Assembly (NCBI GenBank): GCA_903930515.1
Contig: CAIYYW010000400.1
Location: forward strand, 1 to 5,665
Origin: an uncultured delta proteobacterium
Lineage (GTDB): Bacteria > RBG-13-61-14 > DRUE01
DNA length: 5,665 nt
Direction: 5' to 3'
Part shown: piece by piece, positions 5,401 to 5,665 of the stretch
How positions within the stretch are numbered: the stretch's first letter is position 1
Layout of the letters: every line of letters starts with the position of its first letter
Notes under the pieces: generated by a model
What the model saw: the letters and a program-made list of their open reading frames with translations, nothing else
Databases searched by the model: none
What the model was told of the DNA's origin: nothing
Translations under genes and position numbers: made by a program

Positions 5401-5535
5401 TTAAACTCCTCACCGCAAAGAGCGCAGAGCGCGCAAAAAAATCAAATGTCTTTCTCACCGCCGAGGCGCAGAGTTCGCAGAGAATTCAATTCAATCTTTC
5501 ACCACAAAGAGCGCAAAGGACGCAAAAAATTGGTC

Positions 5536-5563
5536 TGAGATATGAGATTTGAAATTTGAGATT
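5536..5563 (+). repeat. Heptamer tandem repeat, four units of TGAGATT
   Basis: Four consecutive 7-base units, TGAGATA, TGAGATT, TGAAATT and TGAGATT, differ from the consensus at two positions in total. The array sits between the third and fourth copies of the longer repeat. Confidence 0.75.
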
Positions 5564-5579
5564 CAGCGCAACGCGCTGA
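5563..5579. repeat. Palindrome TCAGCGC-AAC-GCGCTGA
   Basis: Perfect seven-base arms around a three-base loop, directly after the heptamer array. There is no T-tract, so it is more likely a repeat element than a terminator. Confidence 0.6.
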
Positions 5580-5619
5580 TGCACCGCAGAGGCGCAAAGA
5601 ACGCAATGAATTCTTAGGG

Positions 5620-5639
5620 CACAGACACTCTTGTCTGTG
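5620..5639. repeat. Palindrome CACAGACA-CTCT-TGTCTGTG
   Basis: Perfect eight-base arms (5620-5627 and 5632-5639) around a CTCT loop. It resembles dispersed GGCACAGACA-type hairpins that I recall from uncultivated bacterial genomes. It could form an RNA hairpin in either direction, but no T-run follows. Confidence 0.65.
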
Positions 5640-5665
5640 AACAGTTTTAACCAGAGGCAACATAT

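Larger units (their letters stand above)
5411..5611 (+). repeat. Four degenerate copies of a CACCGCAAAGAGCGCA-type unit
   Basis: Copies begin at 5411, 5456, 5500 and 5582. All begin CACC(G/A)C, followed by a purine-rich GAG/GCGCA core and a second GCA or CGCA block, and most end in an A-rich tail. Spacing is 45, 44 and 82 bases; the last gap is close to two periods and is occupied by the heptamer repeat and a palindrome. The spacers are not conserved and the copies diverge, so this is not a CRISPR array. Confidence 0.75.
5401..5665. other. Repeat-rich intergenic region after terL
   Basis: No gene is seen on either strand. The stretch is built from four degenerate copies of a roughly 30-base unit, a 7-base tandem repeat and two perfect palindromes, each listed separately. 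None of the hairpins is followed by a clear T-tract, so I do not call an intrinsic terminator. This composition is typical of host intergenic DNA rather than compact phage DNA. Confidence 0.7.

Noticed and set aside
5401-5440. Intrinsic terminator for terL
   Set aside because: No GC-rich hairpin followed by a T-run is found; the A-rich tail at 5435-5441 would only suit the opposite strand, where no gene is present.
5411-5611. CRISPR array
   Set aside because: Repeat copies are too divergent, the gaps between them are short and irregular, and no cas genes are present.

Overview
The window looks like a fragment of an uncultivated, moderately GC-rich bacterial genome, or a virus integrated in one. 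The terminase large subunit and the ParB-like gene mark a phage-derived region. The short dispersed repeats at both ends (CACCGCAAAGAGCGCA-type units, a CACAGACA/TGTCTGTG palindrome, a GGGCTGGGC-TT-GCCCGGCCC hairpin) are of a kind I associate with candidate-phylum bacteria such as Omnitrophota. That taxonomic guess is inference only. Coding sequence from about 895 to 5400 is GC-rich, while 602-894 is clearly AT-richer.

Layout: 1-151 is non-coding and hairpin-rich. 152-601 (+) encodes a 149-aa protein with an SCEGHG motif. 602-894 is AT-rich with no convincing gene and is probably a leader/promoter region. 895-1056 (+) and 1043-1420 (+) are two small overlapping genes of unknown function (53 and 125 aa). 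The second converges on, and overlaps by 10 bases, 2628-1411 (-), a 405-aa radical SAM protein of the spore photoproduct lyase (SplB) family with an N-terminal helix-turn-helix. From a 50-base divergent gap three genes run on the plus strand: a 211-aa class I SAM methyltransferase with a Trm1-like D-x-D-A-Y-G-S-P motif (2679-3314), a 225-aa ParB-like protein (3289-3966, overlapping the first by 26 bases) and a complete 469-aa terminase large subunit (3991-5400). 5401-5665 is non-coding and made of degenerate repeats and palindromes.

The methyltransferase, ParB-like gene and terminase have the spacing of one operon, with the HTH-SplB gene divergent from the same gap. A plausible reading is a DNA packaging module with attached nucleic-acid-modifying enzymes: the radical SAM protein and methyltransferase would act on DNA or RNA, the ParB-like protein would bind or nick DNA, and the terminase would cut and pump it. 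No portal, capsid or tail gene is visible, and repeat-rich intergenic DNA follows the terminase directly. The module may therefore be a remnant, a domesticated set, or the edge of a larger prophage. The most unusual points are the HTH fusion and the apparent loss of the canonical SPL catalytic cysteine in the radical SAM protein, the Trm1-like signature in the methyltransferase, and a 27-base hairpin element sitting in frame inside the terminase.
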